Of a DNA stretch of 64,000 nt, positions 1 through 9,467 are shown in pieces. The stretch is taken from the NCBI RefSeq assembly GCF_000016545.1, contig NC_009437.1, forward strand, positions 124,001-188,000, read 5' to 3'. Each line of letters begins with the position of its first letter. The stretch's first letter is position 1. Position numbers and translations under genes: made by a program. This DNA comes from Caldicellulosiruptor saccharolyticus DSM 8903 (lineage in GTDB: Bacteria > Bacillota > Thermoanaerobacteria > Caldicellulosiruptorales > Caldicellulosiruptoraceae). The notes under the pieces are model-generated. The model was not told the origin of the DNA. It did no database searches and saw only the letters and a program-made list of their open reading frames with translations.

Positions 1-384
1 GTAAAAAACGGCGAAGGAAATATAAGACTTGACTATGTAAATGGTGATTTTTCAATAAACAACGGAAATGGGAATATAAATCTTAAGGTTGAGAAGGCGG
101 GCGTTTTTAAGGTGATAGGCACAAAAGGAAACATAAATGCCAAGATTGATGAGCTTGATGGCTTTGGTCTTTCGTCGTTTGTCAGCTTGGGTGAGGGAAA
201 TGTAACCTTCCTTGTTGGTAAAAATATAAGAGCTCGCATTAAAGTCAATGCAAATGGTAAGGTCCAATCCAATTTTAATATGATAAAAACAGGTAAGCAT
301 TACTATATAGACCTTGATTCTGGCAAAAATTTGATTGAAATTGTCAACCTTAATGGAACTGTTAAAATTGCAAAGAACTATTGA
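1..384 (+). CDS. C-terminal part of a repetitive, surface/adhesin-like protein (DUF4097-type), cut by the window edge
   Basis: The frame is open from base 1 to the TGA at 382-384, so only the last 127 residues are present and the start lies outside the window. The visible part is rich in short beta-strand repeats alternating Gly/Asn and hydrophobic residues (for example NGNGNINLKV, then GTKGNINAKI), with no cysteines and no membrane segment. That pattern is typical of the beta-helical DUF4097 'putative adhesin' family, but the assignment is by style only. It converges with the NAD+ synthetase gene, and a hairpin lies between them. Confidence 0.55.
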   Translation, partial: VKNGEGNIRLDYVNGDFSINNGNGNINLKVEKAGVFKVIGTKGNINAKIDELDGFGLSSFVSLGEGNVTFLVGKNIRARIKVNANGKVQSNFNMIKTGKHYYIDLDSGKNLIEIVNLNGTVKIAKNY

Positions 385-394
385 GAATAAAAAT

Positions 395-453
395 CCAAGG
401 GGCCATCCAAACTTTTTTTAAAAATTTAATGTGAAGATTGAAGGCCCCTTTGG
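395..453. terminator. Inverted repeat between convergent genes
   Basis: CCAAGGGGCC (395-404) pairs with GGCCCCTTTGG (443-453) across an AT-rich loop of about 38 bases. It sits between two convergent genes and may end transcription in both directions. The long loop lowers confidence. Confidence 0.45.
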
Positions 454-460
454 CTTTTAT

Positions 461-2092
461 TTACACCCACCTTTGAACAATTGGCATGCGCCTGCCAAAA
501 CCAAATGCTTTTGATGTCACTTTCAAGCCCGGTGCTGCCTGTTTTCGCTTATACTCTGCTCTTTCCACCATCTTAATAATCTTTAAAACAAGGTCCTTTG
601 GGTAGCCCATCTGGACTATTTCATCCACACTCTTTAACTCCTCAATATATGCAACCAAGATAGGGTCTAAGATTTCATAAGGTGGAAGACTGTCTGTGTC
701 TTTCTGGTTCGGTCGAAGTTCTGCAGACGGTGGTTTTACTAAAACGTTGTGAGGTATTATTTCTCTTTCCCTGTTTATATACCTTGCAAGCTCATACACA
801 AGCATTTTTGGCAAATCTGATATAACTGCAAGCCCGCCTGCCATATCACCGTAGAGTGTGCAGTATCCAACTGCAAGCTCAGACTTGTTACCAGTTGTGA
901 GTACTAACCTGTTTTCCCTATTTGATATAAACATGAGGATATTTCCGCGAATTCGCGCTTGTATGTTCTCTTCTGCAAGGTCTTGCAAGGGCATTTCACT
1001 TGTGTTGAACATCCTCAAGTATGCTTTGAAAACATCTTCAATTGGATATATTCTAAACTCAATTCCAAGGTTTTCAGCTAAGCTTTTTGCGTCTTTTATA
1101 CTGTGCTCTGAAGAATATCGCGATGGCATGGCAACACCAAGCACATTTTCAGGCCCAAGCGCTTCAACTGCCAAACAGCAAACAACTGACGAGTCAATTC
1201 CTCCAGAAAGACCTACTACTGCCTTTTTGGTTATTCCTGTCTTTTCAAAGTAATCTCTTATACCAAGCACGAGCGCTTTTTTAATCCACGAGATGTCTTC
1301 ATGTATTTCAACTTCAGGCATCTTGTCAATCTTTTCAAGCTTAATTTCCAATATGTCCTCTTCAAACTCTTTTGCTTTTGCTACCAGCCTGCCGTCTGAG
1401 CTGACCACCACACTGTTTCCATCAAATATCAGCTCATCGTTTCCGCCAACCTGATTCACATATATAACTGCAGTGCCATACTTTGTTGCAGCCTCTTTCA
1501 AAACTTTTAGCCTCTGAGTTTCAAGTTTTGTGTAGTGATAGGGTGATGCCGAAAGGTTTATAAACACCTTTGCACCCTTTTGAGAAAGCTCATCAAGTAC
1601 ATTTATGTCATACATTGCATTTTCATCGTTGTTTATATTCCATATATCCTCGCATATGCTTATACCAAAGTTTATCCCTTCAATAGTCACAACCTCTCTT
1701 GCAGGGCTTGGGATAAAGTACCTGTTTTCGTCAAATACATCATAAGAGGGTAAAAGAGTTTTGTGTATAATCTTCTCTATTTTGCCCTGATGAAGAATAA
1801 TAGCGCTATTAAAAAGCTTTGAAACATGATGACTCTTTGTTGGGCTACCGACAACAACAAAACTGTCTTCCACTTCTTTTGCAATTTCTTCTATTGCCTT
1901 ATAAGCAGCCTCTATAAAGTCTTTTTGAAACAAGAGGTCTTTTGGAGGATATCCGCAGATTGCAAGTTCCGGAAATATAAGAATTTTTGCGTCTCTGTGC
2001 GATTTTATAATTCTTATTATCTTTTTTGTATTGCCTTCAATATCCCCAACAATGGGATTTATCTGGCAAAGCAAAACCTTCACATTTTTCAC
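461..2092 (-). CDS. nadE: Glutamine-dependent NAD+ synthetase
   Basis: This enzyme makes NAD+ from nicotinic acid adenine dinucleotide, ATP and glutamine in the cytoplasm. The 543 residues show the two-domain form. The N-terminal nitrilase-type glutaminase has a likely catalytic triad Glu42 (FPELAICGYPP), Lys111 (HKTLLPSYDVFDE) and Cys147 (SICEDIW). The C-terminal ATP-pyrophosphatase synthetase domain has the SGGIDSS P-loop at 296-302 and the LTTGNKSE motif. Length and motif order are normal and the gene looks intact. It is followed by the hairpin shared with the preceding convergent gene, and a nucleotidyltransferase gene lies just upstream on the same strand. Confidence 0.95.
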   Translation of the reverse strand: MKNVKVLLCQINPIVGDIEGNTKKIIRIIKSHRDAKILIFPELAICGYPPKDLLFQKDFIEAAYKAIEEIAKEVEDSFVVVGSPTKSHHVSKLFNSAIILHQGKIEKIIHKTLLPSYDVFDENRYFIPSPAREVVTIEGINFGISICEDIWNINNDENAMYDINVLDELSQKGAKVFINLSASPYHYTKLETQRLKVLKEAATKYGTAVIYVNQVGGNDELIFDGNSVVVSSDGRLVAKAKEFEEDILEIKLEKIDKMPEVEIHEDISWIKKALVLGIRDYFEKTGITKKAVVGLSGGIDSSVVCCLAVEALGPENVLGVAMPSRYSSEHSIKDAKSLAENLGIEFRIYPIEDVFKAYLRMFNTSEMPLQDLAEENIQARIRGNILMFISNRENRLVLTTGNKSELAVGYCTLYGDMAGGLAVISDLPKMLVYELARYINREREIIPHNVLVKPPSAELRPNQKDTDSLPPYEILDPILVAYIEELKSVDEIVQMGYPKDLVLKIIKMVERAEYKRKQAAPGLKVTSKAFGFGRRMPIVQRWV

Positions 2093-2102
2093 CTTCTTTG
2101 TG

Positions 2103-2576
2103 CTAAATATCCTTCTGGTCTTTTTTAAAAAATTCTTTATTTTTTATACTTTCAAGAATCTTTTGATTGTATATTTCAGAATAATAGCTAAAATCAAGGT
2201 ATTCTCTGAGCACACTTGCTTCGAATAAGCTTCTTTCTTCATGGTCTTTTAGAATTATCCCATCCTTAATTATGCTGTACTTAAGAAAAATATTAGCATT
2301 TTTCAGGCTGACAATATCAACATCTCTTTTAAATAGAGCTTTTCCCTCTTCCATCAAAAGACCTCTCAAGATTGCTTCATCAATCGCAGGGATTTCTTCT
2401 TCAAACATAACTGCGATGTCAACATCGCTCATATTGTTAAATGTCCCTGTTGCAAATGAACCAAACAAATATGCAAACTTTATTGGACATTCTTTGCTTA
2501 TCTTCTCAACAAACTCCCTTGCTAGGTCTATAACTCTTTCTTGTTCCATAACACCATCCACACAGGCTTTTTTCAA
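2103..2576 (-). CDS. MNT-type minimal nucleotidyltransferase (MntA-like), no HepT partner
   Basis: The frame encodes up to 157 residues. An internal ATG at residue 10 (MEQERVIDLAREF) is a better start because the first nine residues do not resemble the family. The pol-beta-type core is visible: GSFATG, then DVDIAVMF and a later DVDIVSL. That is the G-S and D-x-D arrangement of MNT proteins, which often act as AMP-adding antitoxins of HEPN (HepT) toxins. No HepT-like gene flanks it: downstream is nadE and upstream is a response regulator. Its role here is therefore open; it may be an orphan. Confidence 0.8.
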   Translation of the reverse strand: MKKACVDGVMEQERVIDLAREFVEKISKECPIKFAYLFGSFATGTFNNMSDVDIAVMFEEEIPAIDEAILRGLLMEEGKALFKRDVDIVSLKNANIFLKYSIIKDGIILKDHEERSLFEASVLREYLDFSYYSEIYNQKILESIKNKEFFKKDQKDI

Positions 2577-2618
2577 ACTCTTTCACAAAATTATATCACA
2601 AAAAAGGGAAAAACGCTT

Positions 2619-4145
2619 TTATTTTTGTCTTTCCTCTTTGAACTTACTTGGAGACGTACCTGTGTATTTTTTGAATATCATCGAAAAATATTTATAGTCG
2701 TTAAATCCAACCTTTTCGGCAACCTCATAAGATTTTAGATTTGTAGAAAGCAGAAGCTCTTTTGCTTTGTTTATCCTGAGTTCATTCAAAAAGTCTACAA
2801 AACTTTTTCCAGTTTCTTCTTTGAATATTTTACAGAAATAATTTGGAGACACTCCGCAAACTTCTGCAATGTCAGAAAGAAAAATTTGGTTTGCATAGTT
2901 TCTCTCAATGTAGGTTATGGCATCTTTTATGATTTTTTTGTGCCTGCTTTCTTTTACATTCTGAATTTTGTCAATACAATAATGGACAAACTCTATTAGG
3001 CTCTTTTCTATATTGTTACTTTCTTGCATATTAAGTGAAAAAGCCATACTTTTGGCAAACTCATCTTTTAAAACAGGGCAAATTTCTTTTGCCTTTGTCA
3101 AAATAAGGTCAAAAAGCTTCTTATAAACATTTTCTATAGAATTTTTATCACCTTGATCTTCCAGTTCTTCAAAAATCTTATTCACCAGCAAAGCTATCTT
3201 TTCCTTATCAAGAGCCATAAAAGCATTTAAAAGTTCGACTTCGTCTTCAGTCAGCTGAGATGGCAAAAACTTACTATCAGAAGCACTTTTTAAAGATAAA
3301 TTCAGCTGTTTTTTGCTTGATACAACAATTCCTTTTGAAAATGAAATCTTAACATTAAGATACTTCTTTGCATTAGATTTTATTTGATTTAAAAGCTTTT
3401 CATCTACTTCTTTTGGCTCACTCAAGTTTACTATCAAAATCAAGGTATTGTCACCAAAGCTACCGTAAAATACAAATCCACGATACTTTTCCTGGATATC
3501 TTCTTCGATTAGGTTTGCAAGTAGATTTAGCACAAACTCTTTGTTCTTGTTCACAGAAGATTCCATTAACATAAAAATATCTTCAACAACAGCCAAAATC
3601 ACCTGAAAGTAAGGACCTTCTAAGGAGATTTTCAAAAGCCTTTCTTTTACAGGGTCAAGTACTATTTCAGGATTTGCAAACAGAGTTTTTAAAAACGAAG
3701 ACCTCAAAACATATATGTTCTCTTCCACAATATTCTTATAAAGCATAGTCTCTAAAGACTTTTTCTGCTCTTCAATTATAGATTCCTTTAACCCAACAAC
3801 TGTCTTGACCAGCTCATCTGCGCTCACAGGCTTTAGAAGATAATCAGATGCACGAAGTTTGAGGGCAGTCTTTAAGTATTCTACATCGTCATAGCCTGTA
3901 AGAAACACAATCTTTATGTTCGGCAGGCTCTGCTTTATAATCTTTGCAGCCTCAAGTCCGTCCAAAATGGGCATTCTAATGTCCAAAAGGACAATGTCTG
4001 GCTGTTTTGAAAAGCAAAGCTGTGCTGCCTCCTGACCATTTGATGCTTTTCCTACTATTTCAATTCCGTATGATGTCCAGTCAATTGAAGATATTATTCC
4101 TTTTCGGATTACCCTTTCATCATCAGCAACAACCATTTTAATCAT
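2619..4145 (-). CDS. Response regulator with AraC-type DNA-binding domain (YesN family)
   Basis: 508 residues. The N-terminal receiver has the acidic pair ADDE near residue 9, phospho-acceptor Asp55 (LLDIRMP) and the conserved Lys in LKPVSADE near 106. A long middle region follows without recognised motifs. The last 100 residues form an AraC-type double helix-turn-helix (ending ...FNDYKYFSMIFKKYTGTSPSKFK). The gene overlaps the upstream kinase gene by 4 bases (ATGA), so the two are translationally coupled. In Firmicutes such pairs sense sugars and switch on adjacent carbohydrate ABC transporters; the divergent importer at 6.1 kb is the obvious target (inference). Confidence 0.93.
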   Translation of the reverse strand: MIKMVVADDERVIRKGIISSIDWTSYGIEIVGKASNGQEAAQLCFSKQPDIVLLDIRMPILDGLEAAKIIKQSLPNIKIVFLTGYDDVEYLKTALKLRASDYLLKPVSADELVKTVVGLKESIIEEQKKSLETMLYKNIVEENIYVLRSSFLKTLFANPEIVLDPVKERLLKISLEGPYFQVILAVVEDIFMLMESSVNKNKEFVLNLLANLIEEDIQEKYRGFVFYGSFGDNTLILIVNLSEPKEVDEKLLNQIKSNAKKYLNVKISFSKGIVVSSKKQLNLSLKSASDSKFLPSQLTEDEVELLNAFMALDKEKIALLVNKIFEELEDQGDKNSIENVYKKLFDLILTKAKEICPVLKDEFAKSMAFSLNMQESNNIEKSLIEFVHYCIDKIQNVKESRHKKIIKDAITYIERNYANQIFLSDIAEVCGVSPNYFCKIFKEETGKSFVDFLNELRINKAKELLLSTNLKSYEVAEKVGFNDYKYFSMIFKKYTGTSPSKFKEERQK

Positions 4146-5878
4146 TTCAAATCACCTTCTTTTAAAGCTGGTTGTATAACCGTCACCTTTGTTCCAAGCC
4201 CTGGTGTGCTTTCAATTTTTATGCCATATTCATTCCCAAACGCAAGTTTTATTCTGTCATTGACATTTTTAAGCCCTATTTTGCCATTTGGACTGTCGTT
4301 CTTCAGAGCACTTTCAAATACCTCTTTTGGTGCACCAGCTCCTGTGTCAGACACGATGAAATATAGCTTTTCATCTTTTGTAAACACTTCGATGCTTATT
4401 TTTCCCTTCTTTCCGCTTTTTTCTATGCCATGATAGATTGCATTTTCCACAATTGGCTGCAGAACAAGCTTTACTGTTTTGAAGCACAGAGCCTGGCTTT
4501 GAACATTTAACGAAAATTCTATCAAGTCCTGGTACCTGACCTTTTGTATTAGGATGTAACTATCAAGATGTTCTATCTCTTCTTTCACAGTTATGATGTT
4601 ACTTTTGTTTGCCAAAATGGACCTGAAAAGCTTTGAGAGTGCTTCAACAAGGATACATGCTTTTTTTGCACCTTCAAGGCGGGCTGTCCAGTATATTGTA
4701 TCAAGTGTATTGTAAAGAAAGTGGGGGTTGATTCTTTCTTGCAGGGCTTTTAGCTCTGCCTCTTTTTGCTTTATTGTTGCAATGTAAACCTGGTTCATAA
4801 GCTCATTGAGTTTTGCAGACATACTGTTGAATGCTTGAATTAGCTTTGACACCTCATCATTTCCTTTTGGCTGCATGTACACATCAAAGTTCTGGTTTGA
4901 AATATTGTCAATGAGGATTCTTAGCTGTTTGAGAGGATAGAGGATACGATTTTGGAAGAAAACAAGAAAAATAGATGCTGCAAAAAGAGCAAGAAGGATA
5001 GTAATAAAAAGATAACTTTGTATAGCTCTATTTTCAGCAACAAGACCTTCCTTTTCTACAAAACTCACAACCTTCCATCCAAGTGGTTTTATGGTAGAGT
5101 ATGTGACAAGGAAGGTCTTGCCAGATAGTTTTGTGTAAAAAAAGCCCTGCTCAAAATTTTCCATGGGTTTTGTAGAAATCATCTTAGCAAGATTCTTTCC
5201 GATTAAAGTCTTATCTGTTGAGCTGAGGATAAAATAGTTTTGGTTACAGATAACAAAGTTTTCAGAAAAATTTGAGCTTAAGCGTATTACCTCCTCAAAC
5301 AAGCTTTTTTCATCAATATTTATCTCTAAATACCCAATCAGGTTTTTGAAGTTGTTGATGTCTCTTATAGGACGAACAAGGGAAATCACATACGTTAATA
5401 TTCCTGCCCTGCTTGTTATGACATTTGGATACCATTCAAAGCTCTGGACGTTGATATTTGAAAGATTTAAAGTCTGATCTTTGATTCCATATGTGTCAAA
5501 TATGGTATTATTTTTCCCAATTATGTAGATGGAATGAATATATGGTTTTTCACCTACAAGATATGTTAAAAAGTCGTTTACATGTACCCTTGCCTTTTCA
5601 AGCTCCTGTTGGTCGGTTTCAAGGTTAGATTTCAAAAGCTGTCTCAAATCACCGCTCTGAATAAAGTAGAGCGACGCTTCCTTTATATCGTTTGTAATAA
5701 GCTCAAGAGAGCTTGCAATCTGTTTTACAGTATGAAGATGCGAAAATGCGAATTTGCTTTCCACTATTTTGACAGATTTTATATATGAAGCTATTCCAAT
5801 CGGGAAGCTTGAAAGAATAATCAAAAAGATTGCACATACCATAATTTTAAACTGGAGACTACTTGATATTTTTTTCAC
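4142..5878 (-). CDS. Sensor histidine kinase (YesM family)
   Basis: 578 residues. A membrane segment at about 12-32 and another at about 287-307 enclose an extracellular sensor region of some 250 residues. They are followed by a HAMP segment, a His_kinase domain with His386 in RINPHFLYNTLDTIYW, and a HATPase domain with N-box IVENAIYHGIEKS and glycine boxes (SDTGAGAP, GIGLKN-like). The INPHFLYN context is characteristic of the YesM/LytS branch. It forms an operon with the overlapping AraC-type regulator and is divergent from the sugar importer. The transported sugar or its bound solute-binding protein is the likely signal, by analogy. Confidence 0.92.
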   Translation of the reverse strand: MKKISSSLQFKIMVCAIFLIILSSFPIGIASYIKSVKIVESKFAFSHLHTVKQIASSLELITNDIKEASLYFIQSGDLRQLLKSNLETDQQELEKARVHVNDFLTYLVGEKPYIHSIYIIGKNNTIFDTYGIKDQTLNLSNINVQSFEWYPNVITSRAGILTYVISLVRPIRDINNFKNLIGYLEINIDEKSLFEEVIRLSSNFSENFVICNQNYFILSSTDKTLIGKNLAKMISTKPMENFEQGFFYTKLSGKTFLVTYSTIKPLGWKVVSFVEKEGLVAENRAIQSYLFITILLALFAASIFLVFFQNRILYPLKQLRILIDNISNQNFDVYMQPKGNDEVSKLIQAFNSMSAKLNELMNQVYIATIKQKEAELKALQERINPHFLYNTLDTIYWTARLEGAKKACILVEALSKLFRSILANKSNIITVKEEIEHLDSYILIQKVRYQDLIEFSLNVQSQALCFKTVKLVLQPIVENAIYHGIEKSGKKGKISIEVFTKDEKLYFIVSDTGAGAPKEVFESALKNDSPNGKIGLKNVNDRIKLAFGNEYGIKIESTPGLGTKVTVIQPALKEGDLK

Positions 5879-6142
5879 TTTACCGATTCCTTTCTAATAT
5901 AAAAATCTTTAAGATTAAAATAGCACAGAAGGTGCTTAAATAACAAGGGCAAAAGATTCCGAAAAGATAAAAATTTATGATTTTCGAATATTTGTTTGGA
6001 GACTATCTTAAACGAATAATAAAACAGCAAATGTGTTAAAATAATAGAAGTTTTAATAAGATTGTTACCTACAAATTGCATAATCAAATTTGTATAATTG
6101 AAAGTAAAAATAAAAATAAAGAAAAAGAAGGAGGTAAATTCT

Positions 6143-7492
6143 GTGAAAAGCTCAAGGCTTATTAAAAGAATTTTAGCCATTATAGTAATTTTTGGACTTG
6201 TGCTTTCGCTTGCTGCCTGCAAGAAAAAGGCAGCTGAGCAGCCACAGCAGAGCAGCCAGAACAAAAACATCGAAGAAAAAATTACTTTAACGTTTACTCA
6301 CATGTTTACAAACGACGGCAGTGCAATAAGCGATGGTTTTTACAATGCACTAAATGAGTACAAAAAAGCACATCCGAATGTGACAATAAAACAAGAAGCT
6401 CTGTCACATGATACTTATGAGACAAAGATAAAGACACTGGCTGCCGGTGGGGAACTTCCAGATGTGTTTGTTATCAAGGGTTCAATGGTTGACCCATTTT
6501 ACAACAACGGTCAGATTGCGCCTTTAAATGATGCGCTCGACAGTGACATGGCATGGAAAAATAGCTTTGTTGAAGGTGCGTTTGACGATTTCAAAAGAGA
6601 AGACAAGATACTGGGAATACCAATCCAGGTTCAGCCAACGTCCCTTATATTCTACAACAGAGAGATTTTCAAGGAAGCAGGAATAAATGAGTTTCCAAAG
6701 GATTGGAACGAGTTTAAAGATGCTGTCAAAAAGCTCAAAGCAAAAGGGTATATTCCAATCACTGCAGGAAACAAAGGAAAATGGCTTGTTGAGTCGTGTA
6801 TTCTGAGCACTCTTGGTGACAGGTTCACAGGAACAGACTGGTTTGTGTCTGTAAGAGATAGAAAAGGTGCAAAGTTTACCGACCCAGAGTTTGTAAATGC
6901 GCTCAGGGCAATTGATGAGCTTGTTAAAATGAAGGCGTTTAACAGCGATATCAACTCGCTTGACAACAACCAGCAAAGGACTCTTTATTATAACAAAAAG
7001 GCTGCAATGTTCTTTGAAGGCGGCTGGGCAATTTCGCTTGTGACAAATGAAGCTCCAAAGGACGTTTTGGAGGCAACAGAGCTTGCTATAATTCCACCTG
7101 TGCCAGGTGGTAAGGGCAAACCTAACACAGTTTCAGGCGGTGCTGGCTGGGCGTTTCAAATAAATGCAAAACTTGAGGGGAGCAAGAAAACTGCTGCGCT
7201 GGAACTTTTAAAAGCACTCTCAAGCGATGCGTATTCAAGGCCTATGCTTGAAAAGGGTGGTTTCCCTGCAACAAAGGTCACAAATTATGATGAAAGTAAG
7301 CTTTCTACTCTTGCAAAGAAATATCAACAGCTTGCGAAAAATATAAAATATGTGCCTGTATATGATGTTCAGCTATCGCCCGGTGTGATTGAGGTTATGA
7401 ACAGTGGTCTTCAAGACATGATAATAGGCACACTTACACCCGAAAAGCTTGCTCAAAAGATTCAGCAGGAGTACGAAAGAGAAGCAAAGTAG
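6143..7492 (+). CDS. Sugar ABC transporter, lipoprotein solute-binding protein
   Basis: The GTG at 6143 behind AAGGAGG is chosen over an in-frame upstream start at 6098, whose codons give only Lys-rich junk. The product then begins with a basic segment, a hydrophobic stretch and the lipobox SLAAC, so it is a lipid-anchored extracellular protein of about 449 residues. The body is a family 1-type solute-binding protein (THMFTNDGSAISDGFYNALNEY; later PDVFVIKGSMVDPFY). Two MalF/MalG-type permeases follow after a hairpin. The neighbouring beta-mannosidase suggests a mannose-containing or other plant-derived oligosaccharide, but the ligand cannot be read from sequence. No ATPase gene is present; a shared MsmK/MalK-type ATPase elsewhere is usual. 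Confidence 0.93.
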   Translation: MKSSRLIKRILAIIVIFGLVLSLAACKKKAAEQPQQSSQNKNIEEKITLTFTHMFTNDGSAISDGFYNALNEYKKAHPNVTIKQEALSHDTYETKIKTLAAGGELPDVFVIKGSMVDPFYNNGQIAPLNDALDSDMAWKNSFVEGAFDDFKREDKILGIPIQVQPTSLIFYNREIFKEAGINEFPKDWNEFKDAVKKLKAKGYIPITAGNKGKWLVESCILSTLGDRFTGTDWFVSVRDRKGAKFTDPEFVNALRAIDELVKMKAFNSDINSLDNNQQRTLYYNKKAAMFFEGGWAISLVTNEAPKDVLEATELAIIPPVPGGKGKPNTVSGGAGWAFQINAKLEGSKKTAALELLKALSSDAYSRPMLEKGGFPATKVTNYDESKLSTLAKKYQQLAKNIKYVPVYDVQLSPGVIEVMNSGLQDMIIGTLTPEKLAQKIQQEYEREAK

Positions 7493-7516
7493 TTTTAGAA
7501 TTTTGAAAAAAGAAAA

Positions 7517-7551
7517 AAGAGGGGGAAAGCCTTTTTAAACTCCCCCTCTTT
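7517..7551 (+). terminator. Intra-operon terminator-like hairpin after the solute-binding protein gene
   Basis: AAAGAGGGGGA (7517-7526) pairs with TCCCCCTCTTT (7541-7551), followed by a short T-rich run. Hairpins here commonly let the binding-protein mRNA be made in excess of the permease mRNA, by partial termination or by protecting the 3' end. The permease gene begins 57 bases later. Confidence 0.75.
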
Positions 7552-7607
7552 TGTCTACCAATATAGTTTTTACATAAATTTGAATTTTAAAAAGGGGAGT
7601 CTTCAGC

Positions 7608-8492
7608 ATGGAAAGACAACTATTTAAACCAAGGTCAAAGGTATTCATTGCTTATCTTTCACTGCCTGTTTTGTGGTATTTATTTGTTGTGGTAGTGCCA
7701 CTTGTATTGGCGATAAGATACAGCCTTTACGAGTGGTCTGGTGGGCCAAAGATGAGATTTGTTGGACTTTACAATTACATCCAGCTTATACATGACTATG
7801 ATTTTTGGTTTTCTTTTAAAAACAATCTCATAATAACCCTGCTTTGTATAATAGGCCAGATTGGAATTGCCTTTATTTTAGCAGCGATGATGACAACACG
7901 AGTTTTGAAGTTCAAAGAGTTTCACAGAACAGTTATATTCTTGCCTGTTGTACTCTCACCTGTTGTAATAGGCTTTATTTGGATGCTTATGTACAACCAG
8001 CAGATAGGCATATTAAATTGGGTTTTGAGAGCAATTGGCTTGGGCTCGCTTATCAGACCATGGCTTGATGATCCCAAGCTTGTCATATACTCTGTTTCTG
8101 TGCCACTTATTTGGCAGTATATAGGTTTTTATCTTGTTATACTTATGGCCTCGCTTCAATCAATTCCTAAGGAGATATTTGAGGCTGCAGAAATTGACGG
8201 TGCAGATGGATTTAAAAGAACCATCTATGTTATACTGCCACTTCTGTCAGATACGTTAAAGGTTTCAATTATGCTTTGCATTGCAGGTAATATGAAAGTT
8301 TTTGACCATATATATGTCATGACAGGTGGCGGGCCAGGCAAAAGTTCGATGGTTATGGCACAGTATGCATATAACAACTCATTTATAATGTTCAAGCTTG
8401 GATATGGTGCAACTATTTCTGTTGGGATTTTGGTTTTGAGCCTTGCAATAATCCTACTTTCGCGAAAACTGATGGGGGGAAGTGAAAAATGA
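7608..8492 (+). CDS. Sugar ABC transporter permease (MalF/UgpA type)
   Basis: 294 residues with six predicted membrane segments. The cytoplasmic EAA loop reads EAAEIDGADGFKRTIYVILPLL, the contact site for the ATPase subunit. A GGGPGKSS segment typical of the family lies near residue 240. The ATG at 7608 is preceded by AAAGGGGAG. The gene overlaps the next permease by 4 bases, so both are coupled and work as a heterodimer in the membrane with the upstream lipoprotein. Confidence 0.94.
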   Translation: MERQLFKPRSKVFIAYLSLPVLWYLFVVVVPLVLAIRYSLYEWSGGPKMRFVGLYNYIQLIHDYDFWFSFKNNLIITLLCIIGQIGIAFILAAMMTTRVLKFKEFHRTVIFLPVVLSPVVIGFIWMLMYNQQIGILNWVLRAIGLGSLIRPWLDDPKLVIYSVSVPLIWQYIGFYLVILMASLQSIPKEIFEAAEIDGADGFKRTIYVILPLLSDTLKVSIMLCIAGNMKVFDHIYVMTGGGPGKSSMVMAQYAYNNSFIMFKLGYGATISVGILVLSLAIILLSRKLMGGSEK

Positions 8493-9328
8493 ATATAAAA
8501 AAGATTGCTTTCAAAATAGGGGCACTAATTCTTAACATATTAGTTATGATACTTTCTCTTTCAGCTATATTTCCAATCGTGTGGCTTATTTACTCATCAC
8601 TTAAAACTGAAAGAGAGTTTGCTTTGAGTATTGCCTCACTGCCAACACATCCCACATTTGAAAATTATGTAAATGCGATAAAGACAGCAAAAATGCATAT
8701 ATACTTTTTCAACAGCTTATTTACAACAGTTATCTCTGTTATCCTGATTGTAATATTTAGTTTTATCGTAGGGTACTTTTTTGCAAGATACCAATTTAAA
8801 GGAAGAACACTCCTGTATACAATGTTTTTGGCAGGAATGTTAATTCCTATCCATGCGCTTCTGGTGCCATTGTTTGTCCAGTTTAAAGTCTTTGGGCTTT
8901 TGGACAGAAGAATTACGCTAATTTTTCCTTATGTTGGTTTGGGTCTTCCAATGGCGATATTTTTGATGGAGAACTTCATAAGAGACATTCCACACGAAAT
9001 AGAAGAGGCAGCTTATATCGATGGTGCGACCTTGACTCAGACCTTGTTTAGAATAATTCTTCCTATTTGCAAGCCTATAATCTCAACAGTTGTAATTTTG
9101 AGCGCTCTCTCAACTTGGAATGAGTTTTCATTTGCTCTTGTTTTGATAAAAAGCGATGCGTTAAAAACACTGCCTGTGGGGCTTACAAACTTTTCATCTC
9201 AGTATACTGTAAAATACACTCAACTCATGGCAGCAATAACAATTGCAATACTTCCGGTAATTATAACCTATCTTGCCTTTAACAAGAAGGTTATACAAGG
9301 GCTTGTTGCTGGTGCTGTCAAAGGGTGA
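8489..9328 (+). CDS. Sugar ABC transporter permease (MalG/UgpE type)
   Basis: 279 residues, six membrane segments, with the EAA loop EEAAYIDGATLTQTLFRIILP. Its start ATG lies inside the end of the upstream permease gene (ATGA overlap). It is the partner of that permease in the importer. A hairpin overlapping its stop codon probably ends this transcript before the beta-mannosidase gene. Confidence 0.94.
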   Translation: MNIKKIAFKIGALILNILVMILSLSAIFPIVWLIYSSLKTEREFALSIASLPTHPTFENYVNAIKTAKMHIYFFNSLFTTVISVILIVIFSFIVGYFFARYQFKGRTLLYTMFLAGMLIPIHALLVPLFVQFKVFGLLDRRITLIFPYVGLGLPMAIFLMENFIRDIPHEIEEAAYIDGATLTQTLFRIILPICKPIISTVVILSALSTWNEFSFALVLIKSDALKTLPVGLTNFSSQYTVKYTQLMAAITIAILPVIITYLAFNKKVIQGLVAGAVKG

Positions 9329-9353
9329 TAATCTTTCACCCTTATTTGTTTTT
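9321..9353 (+). terminator. Rho-independent terminator after the permease pair
   Basis: AAGGGTGA (9321-9328) pairs with TCACCCTT (9336-9343), followed by ATTTGTTTTT. The stem includes the permease stop codon. Confidence 0.75.
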
Positions 9354-9467
9354 AAAATTATGAGATAAAGAGTAAAAATACAGGCAGATAAAGCAAATGT
9401 GTAAAGTATTATAATATAATCTTAGACAAAACATGTTGCTGAAAAAGAAAAACAGGGGGAGTTTACA

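Noticed and set aside
6060..6100. Promoter for the solute-binding protein gene around TTGCAT and TATAAT
   Set aside because: The two boxes are only about 11 bases apart, so they cannot form a normal sigma-A promoter.
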